A stretch of 64,000 nucleotides of DNA from Desulfosporosinus orientis DSM 765 (GTDB taxonomy: Bacteria > Bacillota > Desulfitobacteriia > Desulfitobacteriales > Desulfitobacteriaceae). Every line of letters begins with the position of its first letter. The first letter of the stretch is position 1. The DNA lies in contig NC_016584.1 of assembly GCF_000235605.1 (NCBI RefSeq), positions 174,001-238,000 on the forward strand, read 5' to 3'. The notes under the pieces are model-generated. The model was not told where the DNA came from. It did not search any database and saw only the letters and a program-made list of their open reading frames with translations. Position numbers and translations under genes: made by a program. Of the stretch, positions 24,337-33,553 are shown piece after piece.

Positions 24337-24645
24337 ATGAACGAGAAATATGTTTGGCTAAGTCCTAAGGAAGTTCAACTAATGCTGCAAGGCTCATTGC
24401 AATGGATTGACATATATCCCCGAGTAACTTCATCGAAAGCAGGAATGCGCAAGTTAGGAGAACCCCTGGCGAGAGCTCCCATGACAGAAGAAAAAGCGCA
24501 AATAAACCTGGAACCAATAAACTTGGAACCGGAAATAAAGTACACTTCCAATGGCCTTGAAGGGCAAGTGGTTATTTGGCTCTTGGGGGGAGTAGGCCTT
24601 CTCACCTTATCGTCATGGTTTTATTTTGTTCTATTTTCAGATTAG
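24337..24645 (+). CDS. Hypothetical protein with one C-terminal membrane helix
   Basis: 102 residues from the ATG at 24337, with ctggagg 5-6 bases upstream; an in-frame GTG at 24268 lacks a site. The N-terminal part is soluble, with a short repeat INLEPINLEPE near 58-70. A single hydrophobic helix at about 79-100 (VIWLLGGVGLLTL) ends at the C-terminus, so it is probably tail-anchored. I do not recognise the family. It stands alone between the peptidase and the ctsR operon. Confidence 0.65.
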   Translation: MNEKYVWLSPKEVQLMLQGSLQWIDIYPRVTSSKAGMRKLGEPLARAPMTEEKAQINLEPINLEPEIKYTSNGLEGQVVIWLLGGVGLLTLSSWFYFVLFSD

Positions 24646-24722
24646 TGCATAGGTATAAGAAATGCTATGGAAGGTGCAGTCTTTAAAGACGGCTCCTTCC
24701 AATTATTTTTTACTAAAAATCT

Positions 24723-24777
24723 TTGCAAAATCAGAGAATTTTGGGTATCATATAAATAGAAGGTCAGGAAAGGTCAA
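24723..24777 (+). promoter_or_regulatory. ctsR operon promoter with CtsR box
   Basis: TTGCAA (24723-24728), 17-base spacer, TATCAT (24746-24751). A direct heptad repeat AGGTCAGgaaAGGTCAA follows at 24761-24777, matching the CtsR operator (RGTCAAA-N3-RGTCAAA type). Consistent with CtsR autorepression of the clp operon. Confidence 0.75.
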
Positions 24778-24818
24778 TAATTTCCCTCAAAAATTTCGTT
24801 GACAAGGAGATATTAACA

Positions 24819-25289
24819 ATGGGAAACCTAGCGGATCGCATTGAAGAATACTTGAAACAAATATTAGAGAAGACCTCTGAAGGGTATATTGTGTTGCAGC
24901 GGAGCGAGTTAGCAGGTGAATTTGAATGTGTCCCATCCCAGATTAACTACGTACTGGATACTCGTTTCACAGTTGAGCGGGGCTACCTGGTGGAAAGCCG
25001 CCGGGGAGGCGGAGGTTACCTTAGGATTATCCGGCTGGGTATGGGAAGTGAAGGGCAGTATCAAAAGGTTATGAGACAACTAATTGGAGATCAACTTTCC
25101 CGAGACCGAACCAATGCTCTGGTAGAACGGCTCTTTGAGGAAGAGCTGGTTACTTTGAGGGAGGCGGCTCTGATTAAGAGCGTGCTTTCTGGCAACAATT
25201 TAGGCGGAGAGTTTAGAAGTTGGGACGAGTTACGAGCCCGCTTAATGAAAGATATTTTGACAACCTTAAGCAGGGATGATTTGGTATAG
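24819..25289 (+). CDS. ctsR: Transcriptional repressor CtsR
   Basis: 156 residues, normal CtsR length. MGNLADRIEEYLKQIL and the winged helix-turn-helix with FECVPSQINYVLDTRFT and the arginine-glycine wing SRRGGGGYLRI are diagnostic. It represses class III heat-shock genes (clpC, clpP, clpE) and is inactivated by heat and McsB. First gene of ctsR-mcsA-mcsB-clpC, downstream of a matching CtsR box. Confidence 0.97.
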   Translation: MGNLADRIEEYLKQILEKTSEGYIVLQRSELAGEFECVPSQINYVLDTRFTVERGYLVESRRGGGGYLRIIRLGMGSEGQYQKVMRQLIGDQLSRDRTNALVERLFEEELVTLREAALIKSVLSGNNLGGEFRSWDELRARLMKDILTTLSRDDLV

Positions 25290-25304
25290 AGGAGGTTTTT
25301 GCCA

Positions 25305-25790
25305 ATGCTTTGTCAACATTGTCAACAACAAGAAGCGATTATGAAATTATTCATAACCGAGAACGGACAGACTCGGGAGGTCTACCTTTGTGAGAACTGT
25401 GCCAAGAAAACACAAGAAGTGAGTTTTGTTTTTAACCCTGCTATTGTTCCAGAGTTTCTGCAAGCACTCTTTGGCTTTAATTCTCCGGCGAAAGATCAAC
25501 CGGTTGAAACAACCTGTCCAAAATGTGGAATTAGTTTTTCCCGTATTACCCAAGCGGGGAAATTGGGATGCAGTACCTGTTATGAAACCTTTGAAACACA
25601 GCTTGAACCGTTGCTGCGGCGTGTTCATGGCGGAGGTCAAAATGTGGGTAAGATCCCGGCAAGACGAGGGGCTGCCCTCAGAAATCGTGTAGAGCAGAGA
25701 AAGCTAAAAGAAAAACTTCAAGGGCTGATACAGCAAGAAGCTTTTGAAGAGGCTGCTATCGTAAGGGATCAAATACGCCAGCTTGAGTAA
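25305..25790 (+). CDS. mcsA: McsA, zinc-binding activator of McsB
   Basis: 161 residues from the ATG at 25305 (gaggaggt upstream). Two zinc-finger pairs are visible: CQHCQQQ with CENCAKK, and CPKCGISF with CSTCYETFE. The C-terminal UVR motif is LKEKLQGLIQQEAFEEAAIVRDQIRQ (about 135-160). McsA stimulates the arginine kinase McsB. Its last bases overlap a possible TTG start of mcsB; I prefer the later GTG. Confidence 0.95.
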   Translation: MLCQHCQQQEAIMKLFITENGQTREVYLCENCAKKTQEVSFVFNPAIVPEFLQALFGFNSPAKDQPVETTCPKCGISFSRITQAGKLGCSTCYETFETQLEPLLRRVHGGGQNVGKIPARRGAALRNRVEQRKLKEKLQGLIQQEAFEEAAIVRDQIRQLE

Positions 25791-25809
25791 TCGACGGGAG
25801 GGGAAAAAA

Positions 25810-26847
25810 GTGATTCGTAAGGAGCTTCTTTTACAGCATAGTGCCTGGATGAGTGAAACGGATTCTCCTGTGGTTATCAGCAGTCGAGTCAGATTGGCGC
25901 GTAACCTTGAAGATTTTCCTTTCCCTCATGGATTAAGTGGGGAAGGTGCCGCACAGGTTGAGGAAACTGTTTCCCAAGTATTGACGGATGTAGGAAGCGG
26001 TAACTACCTGCAGTATATTTCTTTGACAGAATTAAGCAGTATTGAGCAACAAGTTCTTATCGAAAAGCATCTGATCAGCCCGAATTTGGGAGCCTCAAGC
26101 GGAGCCAGGGGTGTTGCCCTGGCGCCAGACCATCGTTATGCAGTGATGGTTAATGAAGAAGATCATTTGCGAATTCAAGTACTTTTGCCCGGGAATCAGC
26201 TCTTGGAGACACACCGCTTGGCCACAGAGCTGGATGACCAATTAGAAGAAAAACTTGATTTTGCTTATCGAGAAACTCAAGGATATCTCACAGCTTGCCC
26301 TACGAATGTGGGAACAGGGCTGCGCGCTTCCGTCATGATTCACGTGCCGGGCTTGGTGATTATGAAACAGGTTCAGCAGGTTTTAGGAGCAGCAGCGCGT
26401 TTGGGTTTAGCAGTACGAGGATTATATGGGGAAGGTTCTCAGGCTTTTGGACACATATACCAAGTCTCAAACCAGATTACTCTCGGTAAAAGCGAAGAAG
26501 ATATTTTAACTCATTTAGAAGCTGTTACAAGGCAAATTGTTGAGCATGAACTTCAGGCTCGGGAACTTCTTCGCCGACAAACCCCTATGCTTTTGGAGGA
26601 TAAAGTCTGGAGGGCACGGGGAACCTTGCAAAATGCCCGGCTGCTCTCATCAGAAGACGCGATGCATCTCTTGTCCCATGATCGCTTAGGGACGGATATG
26701 GGCTTGCTGCCCAAAGCCAAGGATGGCTTTGCCACGTTAATCGTTGACACGCGTCCGGGATGTCTGCAATATATTCTGGATCGTGAACTTAACCCCAGTC
26801 AGCGGGATGAGGAACGGGCCCGCTTTATAAGGGAAAAAACCGCTTAA
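25810..26847 (+). CDS. mcsB: Protein arginine kinase McsB
   Basis: 345 residues from the GTG at 25810, with gggagggg 6 bases upstream. It is an ATP:guanido phosphotransferase: VVISSRVRLARNLEDFPFP, the catalytic-loop text LTACPTNVGTGLRASVMIHVPGL and GEGSQAFGHIYQVSNQ. The usual phospho-arginine reading domain is at the C-terminal part. It phosphorylates arginines on CtsR and misfolded proteins for ClpCP degradation. Confidence 0.96.
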   Translation: MIRKELLLQHSAWMSETDSPVVISSRVRLARNLEDFPFPHGLSGEGAAQVEETVSQVLTDVGSGNYLQYISLTELSSIEQQVLIEKHLISPNLGASSGARGVALAPDHRYAVMVNEEDHLRIQVLLPGNQLLETHRLATELDDQLEEKLDFAYRETQGYLTACPTNVGTGLRASVMIHVPGLVIMKQVQQVLGAAARLGLAVRGLYGEGSQAFGHIYQVSNQITLGKSEEDILTHLEAVTRQIVEHELQARELLRRQTPMLLEDKVWRARGTLQNARLLSSEDAMHLLSHDRLGTDMGLLPKAKDGFATLIVDTRPGCLQYILDRELNPSQRDEERARFIREKTA

Positions 26848-26899
26848 TTATTCAAGAGTTCAAGCTTAGAGCTAGTATGAACAGGAAAGGATGAAAACC

Positions 26900-29341
26900 A
26901 TGAAAGGACGTTATACCGAACGCGCAGAGAAGGTGTTATCAATAGCCCAGGAGGAAGCTAAACGAATGGGTCACCAAGTCGTAGGAACTGAGCATATTTT
27001 ACTGGGTCTTATTCAAGAGGGTGAAGGGATTGCAGCTCAGGCACTATTAGGCATGAATGTGGATCTTGCTAAAATCCGTACTCAGGTGGAACAATTGACC
27101 GGCGTGGGCCAGCCCCATAATGCAGAGGTTGGCTTTACTCCTCGAGTTAAAAAAGTATTGGAATTGGCCAATGAGGAGGCTTACCGGCAAGAGGTCAATT
27201 ATATTGGCACGGAACATTTGCTGCTAGGGCTAATTATGGAAGGGGAAGGTATTGCGGCCCGGATTTTAGCTAACCTCAACGTGAGCCCTGAAAGGGTATG
27301 GAAGCAAATTGTTAAATTATTGGGCGGAGAATTAGAAGAGGCTGCTATACCTGTCCCCAATTCTGTGACTGCATCAAAAAATTCCGGTTCCGTTAACACA
27401 CCGGCTCTCAATGAGTTCGGCAGAGATCTAACCTTACAAGCCAGGGAAGGCCGCTTAGATCCTGTTATCGGAAGAGAAAAGGAAATCGAGAGGGTTATTC
27501 AGGTACTAAGCCGCCGCACCAAAAATAATCCGGCTCTGATAGGAGAGCCGGGCGTTGGGAAAACAGCCATTGCTGAAGGGTTGGCACAAGGTATTGTCGG
27601 CAACAGAGTGCCGGAAATTCTCAGCAACAAACGGGTGATTACCCTGGATCTTTCTGCCATGGTAGCAGGAAGCAAATACCGCGGTGAATTTGAAGAACGG
27701 TTAAAGAAAGTGATGGAGGAGATTCGAGCAGACGGAAATATCATCCTCTTCATTGACGAATTGCATACTTTAATTGGGGCAGGAGCGGCGGAAGGGGCCA
27801 TTGATGCCGCTAATATTCTTAAACCGGCTTTGGCCAGAGGGGAACTCCAGTGCATTGGAGCGACAACCTTGGAAGAATACAGGAAATATATTGAGAAGGA
27901 TTCTGCCTTAGAACGTCGTTTCCAGCCGATTTCAGTGGGTGAGCCAACCGTTGAGGAAGCAATTGTGATCCTCAGAGGTTTACGGGACCGGTATGAAGCT
28001 CATCATCGGATTAAAATCACAGATGAGGCCATTGAAGCCGCGGCCCGTTTATCGGATCGTTATATTTCCGACCGTTTCTTGCCGGATAAAGCGATTGACT
28101 TGATGGATGAAGCAGCTTCCCGAGTACGTTTAGCAAGTTTCACTGCCCCTCCGGATTTGAAACAGCTTGAGGAAGAAGCCGATCGACTAAAGAAAGAGAA
28201 AGAGGCAGCCGTATCCAGCCAAGAATTTGAAAAGGCGGCTGAATTTCGGGATAAAGAACAAAAGATTAGGGCCGAGCTGGCTGAGCAGCGAGGAGCTTGG
28301 CAAAATCAAAGGAATAAAGAGAATGCTATGGTTACCGCGGATGATATCGCGCAAATTGTAGCGAGCTGGACAGGGATACCGGTTAAAAAACTGGCAGAAG
28401 AAGAGAGTGAGCGTCTCTTGCACTTGGAGGATCTTCTTCATCAGCGCCTTGTCGGTCAAGATGATGCCGTTGCCGCCGTTGCTCGGGCTGTGCGCCGGGC
28501 CAGGGCAGGATTAAAGGACCCCAAGCGCCCCATTGGTTCCTTCATTTTCCTGGGTCCCACAGGAGTTGGAAAAACCGAGCTGGGCCGGGCTTTGGCAGAA
28601 GGAATGTTTGGAGACGAAAAGGCCCTGATTCGCATAGACATGTCCGAATATATGGAGAAACATGCCGTTTCCCGGCTGGTGGGAGCACCTCCTGGGTATG
28701 TAGGCCATGACGAAGGCGGTCAGCTTACGGAAGCGGTAAGGAGAAAACCTTACAGTGTGGTTTTGCTGGATGAAATTGAAAAGGCCCATCCTGAAGCCTT
28801 CAATATTTTACTTCAAGTTCTGGAGGATGGACGTCTGACGGACACCAAGGGCAGGACTGTCGATTTCCGGAATACGGTAATCATTATGACATCTAATGTT
28901 GGCTCCTCCTTCCTTAAAAAAGAGGCTATGGGCTTTGCACCTAAAAAGGATGAAAAAACCGATTATAAAAACATGCGCGGACATGTGATGGAAGAGTTGA
29001 AACGTTCCTTCCGCCCAGAGTTTCTAAACCGAATTGATGAGATCGTAGTTTTCCATGCTCTTCAAGAGGAACACTTGGTGAAGATTGCCGGAATATTAGT
29101 TCATCAAGTCAATAAGCGCTTAAGTGAGAATGGTCTGGAGCTGGAGATTGAAAAGAGCGCTGTTGAACTGATTGCTAAGGAAGGAAATGATCCTATTTTT
29201 GGAGCGCGTCCTCTGCGCCGGGCGATTCAGCGCCTAATTGAGGATGCTCTTTCCGAAAAGATACTTGAGGGACAATTTAAGCCAGGGGATCGAATTCGCG
29301 TCGAGGCAGAAGATGGAACGATGAAGTTCTCCAAGGTGTGA
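26900..29341 (+). CDS. clpC: ATP-dependent Clp protease ATP-binding subunit ClpC
   Basis: 813 residues from the ATG at 26900; the ATG at 26891 abuts the Shine-Dalgarno aggaaagg and is less likely. The N-domain (1-150) has two Clp repeats with GTEHILLGL and [10 protein letters not shown]1 has Walker [10 protein letters not shown] and Walker [11 protein letters not shown]. The UVR middle part [14 protein letters not shown] marks ClpC. D2 has GPTGVGKTE and [15 protein letters not shown], and the C-terminal D2-small domain ends near RVEAEDG. It unfolds substrates for ClpP. Last gene of the ctsR operon. Confidence 0.98.
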   Translation: MKGRYTERAEKVLSIAQEEAKRMGHQVVGTEHILLGLIQEGEGIAAQALLGMNVDLAKIRTQVEQLTGVGQPHNAEVGFTPRVKKVLELANEEAYRQEVNYIGTEHLLLGLIMEGEGIAARILANLNVSPERVWKQIVKLLGGELEEAAIPVPNSVTASKNSGSVNTPALNEFGRDLTLQAREGRLDPVIGREKEIERVIQVLSRRTKNNPALIGEPGVGKTAIAEGLAQGIVGNRVPEILSNKRVITLDLSAMVAGSKYRGEFEERLKKVMEEIRADGNIILFIDELHTLIGAGAAEGAIDAANILKPALARGELQCIGATTLEEYRKYIEKDSALERRFQPISVGEPTVEEAIVILRGLRDRYEAHHRIKITDEAIEAAARLSDRYISDRFLPDKAIDLMDEAASRVRLASFTAPPDLKQLEEEADRLKKEKEAAVSSQEFEKAAEFRDKEQKIRAELAEQRGAWQNQRNKENAMVTADDIAQIVASWTGIPVKKLAEEESERLLHLEDLLHQRLVGQDDAVAAVARAVRRARAGLKDPKRPIGSFIFLGPTGVGKTELGRALAEGMFGDEKALIRIDMSEYMEKHAVSRLVGAPPGYVGHDEGGQLTEAVRRKPYSVVLLDEIEKAHPEAFNILLQVLEDGRLTDTKGRTVDFRNTVIIMTSNVGSSFLKKEAMGFAPKKDEKTDYKNMRGHVMEELKRSFRPEFLNRIDEIVVFHALQEEHLVKIAGILVHQVNKRLSENGLELEIEKSAVELIAKEGNDPIFGARPLRRAIQRLIEDALSEKILEGQFKPGDRIRVEAEDGTMKFSKV

Positions 29342-29372
29342 TTCAAGCAGAGGGATTAACAGGATTGTAAGG

Positions 29373-29404
29373 GTAGTAGGGGCAATGGCTTATGCTCCTA
29401 CTAC
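29373..29404 (+). terminator. Probable terminator after clpC
   Basis: 12-bp stem gtagtaggggca / tgctcctactac with one G-T pair and an 8-base loop; AT-rich tail. Confidence 0.6.
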
Positions 29405-29452
29405 TTAATTATCCTGGGTATTCAACAGTGGTTGGTGGAAATGAGGAGTTAG

Positions 29453-30892
29453 ATGAAGACTAAGGTGATCTATCGATGTTCTAACTGCGGGTCTGAAAGC
29501 CCAAAGTGGTTAGGGAAGTGTCCTAAATGTGAAGAGTGGAACACCTTGATTGAGTTCGAGAACCCAGGGAAGGCAGCAGTTTCTGCAAACAAGAGAAAGA
29601 CCGCTCCCAAAAAGCTTTCCGAAGTATTACCCGGAAATAGCGATCGCATTGTGACAAGCATTCATGAATTCAATCGAGTGCTGGGGGGAGGTATTGTCAA
29701 GGACTCCATCATCATTCTTACCGCTCGTCCTGGGGCAGGAAAATCCACCTTGCTTTTACAAGTTGCAGATGATGTTGCCAATAAAGGATTTAAAGTTTTA
29801 TATGCTTCTGCCGAAGAAAGTGACAGTCAGATTAAAAATAGGTTTGACAGGATTTTGCAGGGCAGCAAAAGTAACATCTGGGTGTATTCCGATACCAGTA
29901 TGAACCATGTCTTAACATCCATCGAAGAGCTTGATCCCGATTTAATAATTATCGACAGTATTCAAACCTTTGTTCTTGAAGAATATAATTCTCGTCCCGG
30001 CTCTCCTATCCAAACCATGGAGTGTGCCAATGAACTCCTTAAAATAGCTAAAAACAGCAGTCGTCCCAGAGCGGTAATAATGGTTGGGCAAATGACAAAA
30101 GATGATGAGATCGCAGGACTTCGCGCTTTGGAGCATTTGGTTGATGCGGTGCTGATTCTTAATGGTGAAAATGGAGAGGAATTAAGAGGTGCATGGTGTT
30201 CTAAGAACCGCTTCGGCAGTACAGGCGAGATAGGCTTTTTTTCAATGACAGAGCAAGGTATGATATCTATTGACAATCCCTCAGAATTTTTTATGACGCA
30301 AAGAGGTGCCGGCCAGACGGTTTCGGGAAGTGCTCTGACCGTCATCAAAGAGGGGACCCGCCCTATTATTGTAGAAATAGAAAGTCTCGTATCCAAATCA
30401 TTCACGCCCTATCCATCCCGCATTGCAGAGTGTTTAAGAAGAGATCAGCTAAATACTTTAATTTCAATTTTAGAGCAACGAGGAAAAGTTAATCTCTATG
30501 ATAAGAATGTTGTCATCAAAACCACCGGCGGGCTTCAGATCAAAGAACAATCAGCCAGCCTGGCAATCATCATGTGTATTGTTTCATCCGTAATAGATCG
30601 AGCTATTCCTAGTGACACTGTCTTTGTTGCCGATGTCGGTTTGACAGGAGAACTTAAAAAAGTGCCTTCGATTGAGGCGCGCATTCGAGAAATTGACAGA
30701 ATGGGATTCAAGCGGGTCTATATTGCTAAGAATTCTATCCGTGATGCTTCGAAATTTAAAAATGTAGAAATTGTAGAGCTGAATACTTTATATGAAGTGA
30801 TTTTAAATTTGAATATGAAAGCTGCAGCAAAAACAGAGACTGAACAGGTCGTCAATGATTTTGAACTACAGCACTTTGAGAGAATGGATTGA
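29453..30892 (+). CDS. RadA/Sms-like DNA repair ATPase, divergent
   Basis: 479 residues with the RadA order. A zinc finger C9-x2-C12...C23-x2-C26 (YRCSNCGSESPKWLGKC) is followed by a RecA-like core with Walker A ARPGAGKST (usual: GDPGIGKST) and Walker B LIIIDSIQT. The RadA-specific KNRFGSTGEIGFF motif is present, and the C-terminal Lon-like domain has FVADVGLTGELKKVPS. RadA processes recombination intermediates. The substitutions in Walker A and in the C-terminal domain (GGLQIKEQSASLAI) suggest a diverged copy. Position after clpC is the classical radA place, but disA does not follow. Terminator close behind. Confidence 0.87.
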   Translation: MKTKVIYRCSNCGSESPKWLGKCPKCEEWNTLIEFENPGKAAVSANKRKTAPKKLSEVLPGNSDRIVTSIHEFNRVLGGGIVKDSIIILTARPGAGKSTLLLQVADDVANKGFKVLYASAEESDSQIKNRFDRILQGSKSNIWVYSDTSMNHVLTSIEELDPDLIIIDSIQTFVLEEYNSRPGSPIQTMECANELLKIAKNSSRPRAVIMVGQMTKDDEIAGLRALEHLVDAVLILNGENGEELRGAWCSKNRFGSTGEIGFFSMTEQGMISIDNPSEFFMTQRGAGQTVSGSALTVIKEGTRPIIVEIESLVSKSFTPYPSRIAECLRRDQLNTLISILEQRGKVNLYDKNVVIKTTGGLQIKEQSASLAIIMCIVSSVIDRAIPSDTVFVADVGLTGELKKVPSIEARIREIDRMGFKRVYIAKNSIRDASKFKNVEIVELNTLYEVILNLNMKAAAKTETEQVVNDFELQHFERMD

Positions 30893-30906
30893 TAAAGTAA
30901 GTCTGA

Positions 30907-30943
30907 AGCCAGATCCTATGATTGATAGGTTTGGCTTTTTTTT
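30907..30943 (+). terminator. Terminator of the radA-like gene
   Basis: agccagatcctat / ataggtttggct stem with a 5-base loop and a run of eight T. Confidence 0.9.
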
Positions 30944-31171
30944 ATACCTATGGCATGGAGAGGCGGTAAGGTCTACAAAGCCAGCGCGGGATAGCGGAGC
31001 CTTTTTATTAAGGTTTCGCCAATGGATTAAATTCCCAGAATTTTTCTCAGGGGGAGGTTATTGTAAAAGGGATAATCACTGATATATAATCAATAAATAA
31101 TAAATATTTATAATTAATAAATTATGATACCTGTCCTAGTGACGGAGGAGTTAATCTTTGGGGGGATCAAC

Positions 31172-31633
31172 TTGAATTACCAACTATTGAAGAACGCTTC
31201 ACAGGAAATTAGGGATCATTATTTAAGACAGGAACTTTCCGAGGAAAAGTGTGAAATCTTAGATAAATATAGACTTAAAAGCAATTCCCGTCTTTATTGG
31301 GAACGACAGTATGAGCATCAGCCGGTACAGGAATATTTCAGTCAGAAATTTGCCAGAAAAGCAACTCCTTTGGGAATGGTTTTTTATATATATAAACTTT
31401 GCTATGCAAAAGTCAAATATTTTGAACGAAATTGGGGTCAATATGTTCCGTGCATTTACAACTGGCAAAGCGGTTTATTCGAAGAGACATCTTTGCCGGA
31501 TATGGAGTTTATCAAACACTCTGGTACGGGGATAATCTTAGACTTAAGAAATCTAGCGAGAATCAGCAAATATGAAGATTTTTTAGCATTATGCTCCTAC
31601 CTGGAAGAACAAGAGAAAAAATTATGCTTTTAG
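31172..31633 (+). CDS. Hypothetical protein
   Basis: 153 residues from a TTG at 31172, chosen because a strong ggggggatc lies just upstream; the frame is open back to 31124. Soluble, rich in Tyr, Glu and Lys. The N-terminal part looks helical (SQEIRDHYLRQELSEEKCEIL), then YIYKLCYAKVKYFERNW. No motif I know. The surrounding DNA is very AT-rich, unlike its neighbours, suggesting an accessory gene. Its initiation region is almost identical to that of sigH. Confidence 0.6.
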   Translation: MNYQLLKNASQEIRDHYLRQELSEEKCEILDKYRLKSNSRLYWERQYEHQPVQEYFSQKFARKATPLGMVFYIYKLCYAKVKYFERNWGQYVPCIYNWQSGLFEETSLPDMEFIKHSGTGIILDLRNLARISKYEDFLALCSYLEEQEKKLCF

Positions 31634-31657
31634 GTTACAGAAGTTACATAGTTTAAA

Positions 31658-31687
31658 TTGACATAAAATTAAATAATTCGGGATAAT
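31658..31687 (+). promoter_or_regulatory. Possible promoter upstream of the IscA-like gene
   Basis: TTGACA (31658-31663), 18-base spacer, GATAAT (31682-31687). A second TTGAAA / TATAAT pair follows at 31701 and 31726 with a 19-base spacer. Confidence 0.5.
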
Positions 31688-31887
31688 GACTAGCCTTACA
31701 TTGAAAAAAAGTCTATAATGAGTAATATAATATAAAAATTATGCATAGTCATATTATTATGGTTATGTGACTAAAGGAGTAAATTATTCATCCACCGGAA
31801 GGGCTGGAAATAAACGTTAAAAACATGGATTTTTTACTCCAAGGCATGAAAATCGCAAGAATAGCTTAATTTAAAGGAGTGCTAATA

Positions 31888-32226
31888 ATGGTAACTATAA
31901 CAGAACAAGCTGCCTTAAAGATCAAAGAGGTCCTTGTAGCTCAAAATAAGGAGGACGCTCTGCTGCGACTCTATCTTGCTGGAATGGGCTGCAGCGGTCC
32001 GAATTTTGGTATGACTTTGGATGAATCAAAAGGAGAAAATGATGTCCTAGATGAAGCATTTGGTGTTTCCGTAATAACAGACAAGAGTTTAGAGGTTTAT
32101 TTGGAGGGAGCCGTTATTGACTATATCAAGTCAAGTCAAGGTGAAGGCTTTGAAATCAGGACTGCCAAGAGCAATAACGGCGGCTGTGATAGCGGATGCT
32201 GTGGCGGCTGCGGGGGAAGCTGTTAA
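31888..32226 (+). CDS. HesB/IscA-like protein with cysteine-rich tail
   Basis: 112 residues from the ATG at 31888 (aaaggag upstream). The fold signature VTITEQAALKIKEVL and LAGMGCSGPNFGMTLDES with Cys35 matches A-type iron-sulfur carriers. The two C-terminal ligand cysteines of IscA are replaced by a tail with five cysteines at 100, 104, 105, 108 and 112 (CDSGCCGGCGGSC). It may bind a cluster or a metal; transfer to targets is unproven. Own promoter and terminator, so a single-gene unit. Confidence 0.85.
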   Translation: MVTITEQAALKIKEVLVAQNKEDALLRLYLAGMGCSGPNFGMTLDESKGENDVLDEAFGVSVITDKSLEVYLEGAVIDYIKSSQGEGFEIRTAKSNNGGCDSGCCGGCGGSC

Positions 32227-32287
32227 ATAAAATCTTCTATTGATGCTTCATAAACGACCTTATATAAGAGCATATAATTTAGTAATC

Positions 32288-32328
32288 AAAAGGCCAGAAC
32301 GTCGTTTTTAGGTGACGTTCTGGCTTTT
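32288..32328 (+). terminator. Terminator after the IscA-like gene
   Basis: aaaaggccagaacgtc pairs with gacgttctggctttt, 10-base loop, T-rich end. Confidence 0.88.
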
Positions 32329-32415
32329 GGCATTTGTTACTCATAATGGAATAATTATGCGCATACATAAATTAATGTTATAATAATAGACATATATAGG
32401 AAGGGGGGTGAATCT

Positions 32416-32994
32416 TTGCCAGATAGGATTGTTCTCTTGGCTCATTGTTTTCTGAACTCACAAGCAAAGATTAAAGGGTCACCAGATATTGCAGATTTAA
32501 GTGAAAAGATTCTTAATATCTTAATAAAGTACAAGTGCGGAATTATTCAATTGCCGTGTCCAGAACTCCTTCATGGAGGATTGGCCCGCTGGGGGCAAAC
32601 AAAATACCAGTATGATTCGGTCTTTTTTCGACGGCATTGTGAAAAAATTGCTGAGGTTATCGTTAACCAAGCAGAGGAGTATCAGCGGCATCACATTCCT
32701 TTAGGACCAATTATAGGAGTAGAAGGAAGTCCTTCTTGCGGCGTAACATTAACTTGTGATGGCCTTTGGGGGGGTGAACTTTCTGAGAGCCACAGTTTGT
32801 TCACTAAAATAAAAGAAGTTGACATTATTAATAAACAGGGAGTATTCATGGAAGTGCTGCAATCAAGCTTGAGCCGTAGATCTATTTATTTGGATCAAAT
32901 TGGGATATTAGAATCAGAGCCTGCTGATAGCTTAGGACAGTTAATGAATTATTTGAGTAGGAATGAATTGTTGGGAGGAAAAATGGATGAATAA
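32416..32994 (+). CDS. TudS/DUF523-related putative desulfidase
   Basis: 192 residues, TTG start with aaggggggtg upstream. Conserved cysteine positions are visible: VLLAHCFLNSQAKIKG (Cys11), QLPCPELLHGG, and the EGSPSCGVTLTCDG stretch. In TudS (thiouracil desulfidase) three such cysteines bind a [4Fe-4S] cluster that removes sulfur from thiolated bases. I recall a group linked to ECF transporters in clostridia (C. difficile CD3072/CD3073 type), and here an ECF operon follows directly. It overlaps the next start codon by 8 bases. Substrate unknown. Confidence 0.8.
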   Translation: MPDRIVLLAHCFLNSQAKIKGSPDIADLSEKILNILIKYKCGIIQLPCPELLHGGLARWGQTKYQYDSVFFRRHCEKIAEVIVNQAEEYQRHHIPLGPIIGVEGSPSCGVTLTCDGLWGGELSESHSLFTKIKEVDIINKQGVFMEVLQSSLSRRSIYLDQIGILESEPADSLGQLMNYLSRNELLGGKMDE

Positions 32995-33553
32995 AAAACT
33001 GGCTTTAACAATGGTAGCAACTGGAATCGTGATTAATATCATTGGCGGACTGGTAGCGACGACTTTAAAGCTGCCTATTTTCTTAGACAGTATTGGTACG
33101 ATGCTGGCAGCGGTTACATTGGGTCCGTGGTTAGGAGCGCTTACAGGACTACTAAGTAATGTTTTTCAAGGACTGGCGACAGATCCTATCTCCATTCCAT
33201 TTGCTTTAGTGAATGCGGTTATCGGTTTAGTGGTAGGATTTTTAGCTAAGAAACGAGGGTTTACCGATTATATTACACCGCTGTTAGCAGGGATTATTTT
33301 AGCCTTTGTAGCTCCAATCATCGGTACGCCCATTGCAGTATACCTATTTGGAGGGGTAACAGGAGGGGGAGTGGATATTCTTTATTCAATATTACTGAAG
33401 TCTGGTAATGAAATTTTTGCCAGTGCCTTTCTTGCAAGAATTCCGGCCAATCTTGCCGATAAGCTTTTAAGTGCCTATTTAATTATGGCAATTATTCGCA
33501 GATTACCACAAAACATGAAGGGAATCAGTAAGGGACCTAATGTGGCAGGGTGA
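32987..33553 (+). CDS. ECF transporter substrate-binding (S) component
   Basis: 188 residues from the ATG at 32987, inside the end of the desulfidase gene (ggagg upstream). Five to six hydrophobic helices. The N-terminus (IGGLVATTLKLPIFLDSIGTM) and LGPWLGALTGLLSNVFQGL are typical of S components. It does not show the motifs of riboflavin, biotin or thiamine S units that I know. The association with a desulfidase suggests a sulfur-bearing small molecule such as a thiolated base, which is inference. Confidence 0.85.
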   Translation: MNKKLALTMVATGIVINIIGGLVATTLKLPIFLDSIGTMLAAVTLGPWLGALTGLLSNVFQGLATDPISIPFALVNAVIGLVVGFLAKKRGFTDYITPLLAGIILAFVAPIIGTPIAVYLFGGVTGGGVDILYSILLKSGNEIFASAFLARIPANLADKLLSAYLIMAIIRRLPQNMKGISKGPNVAG

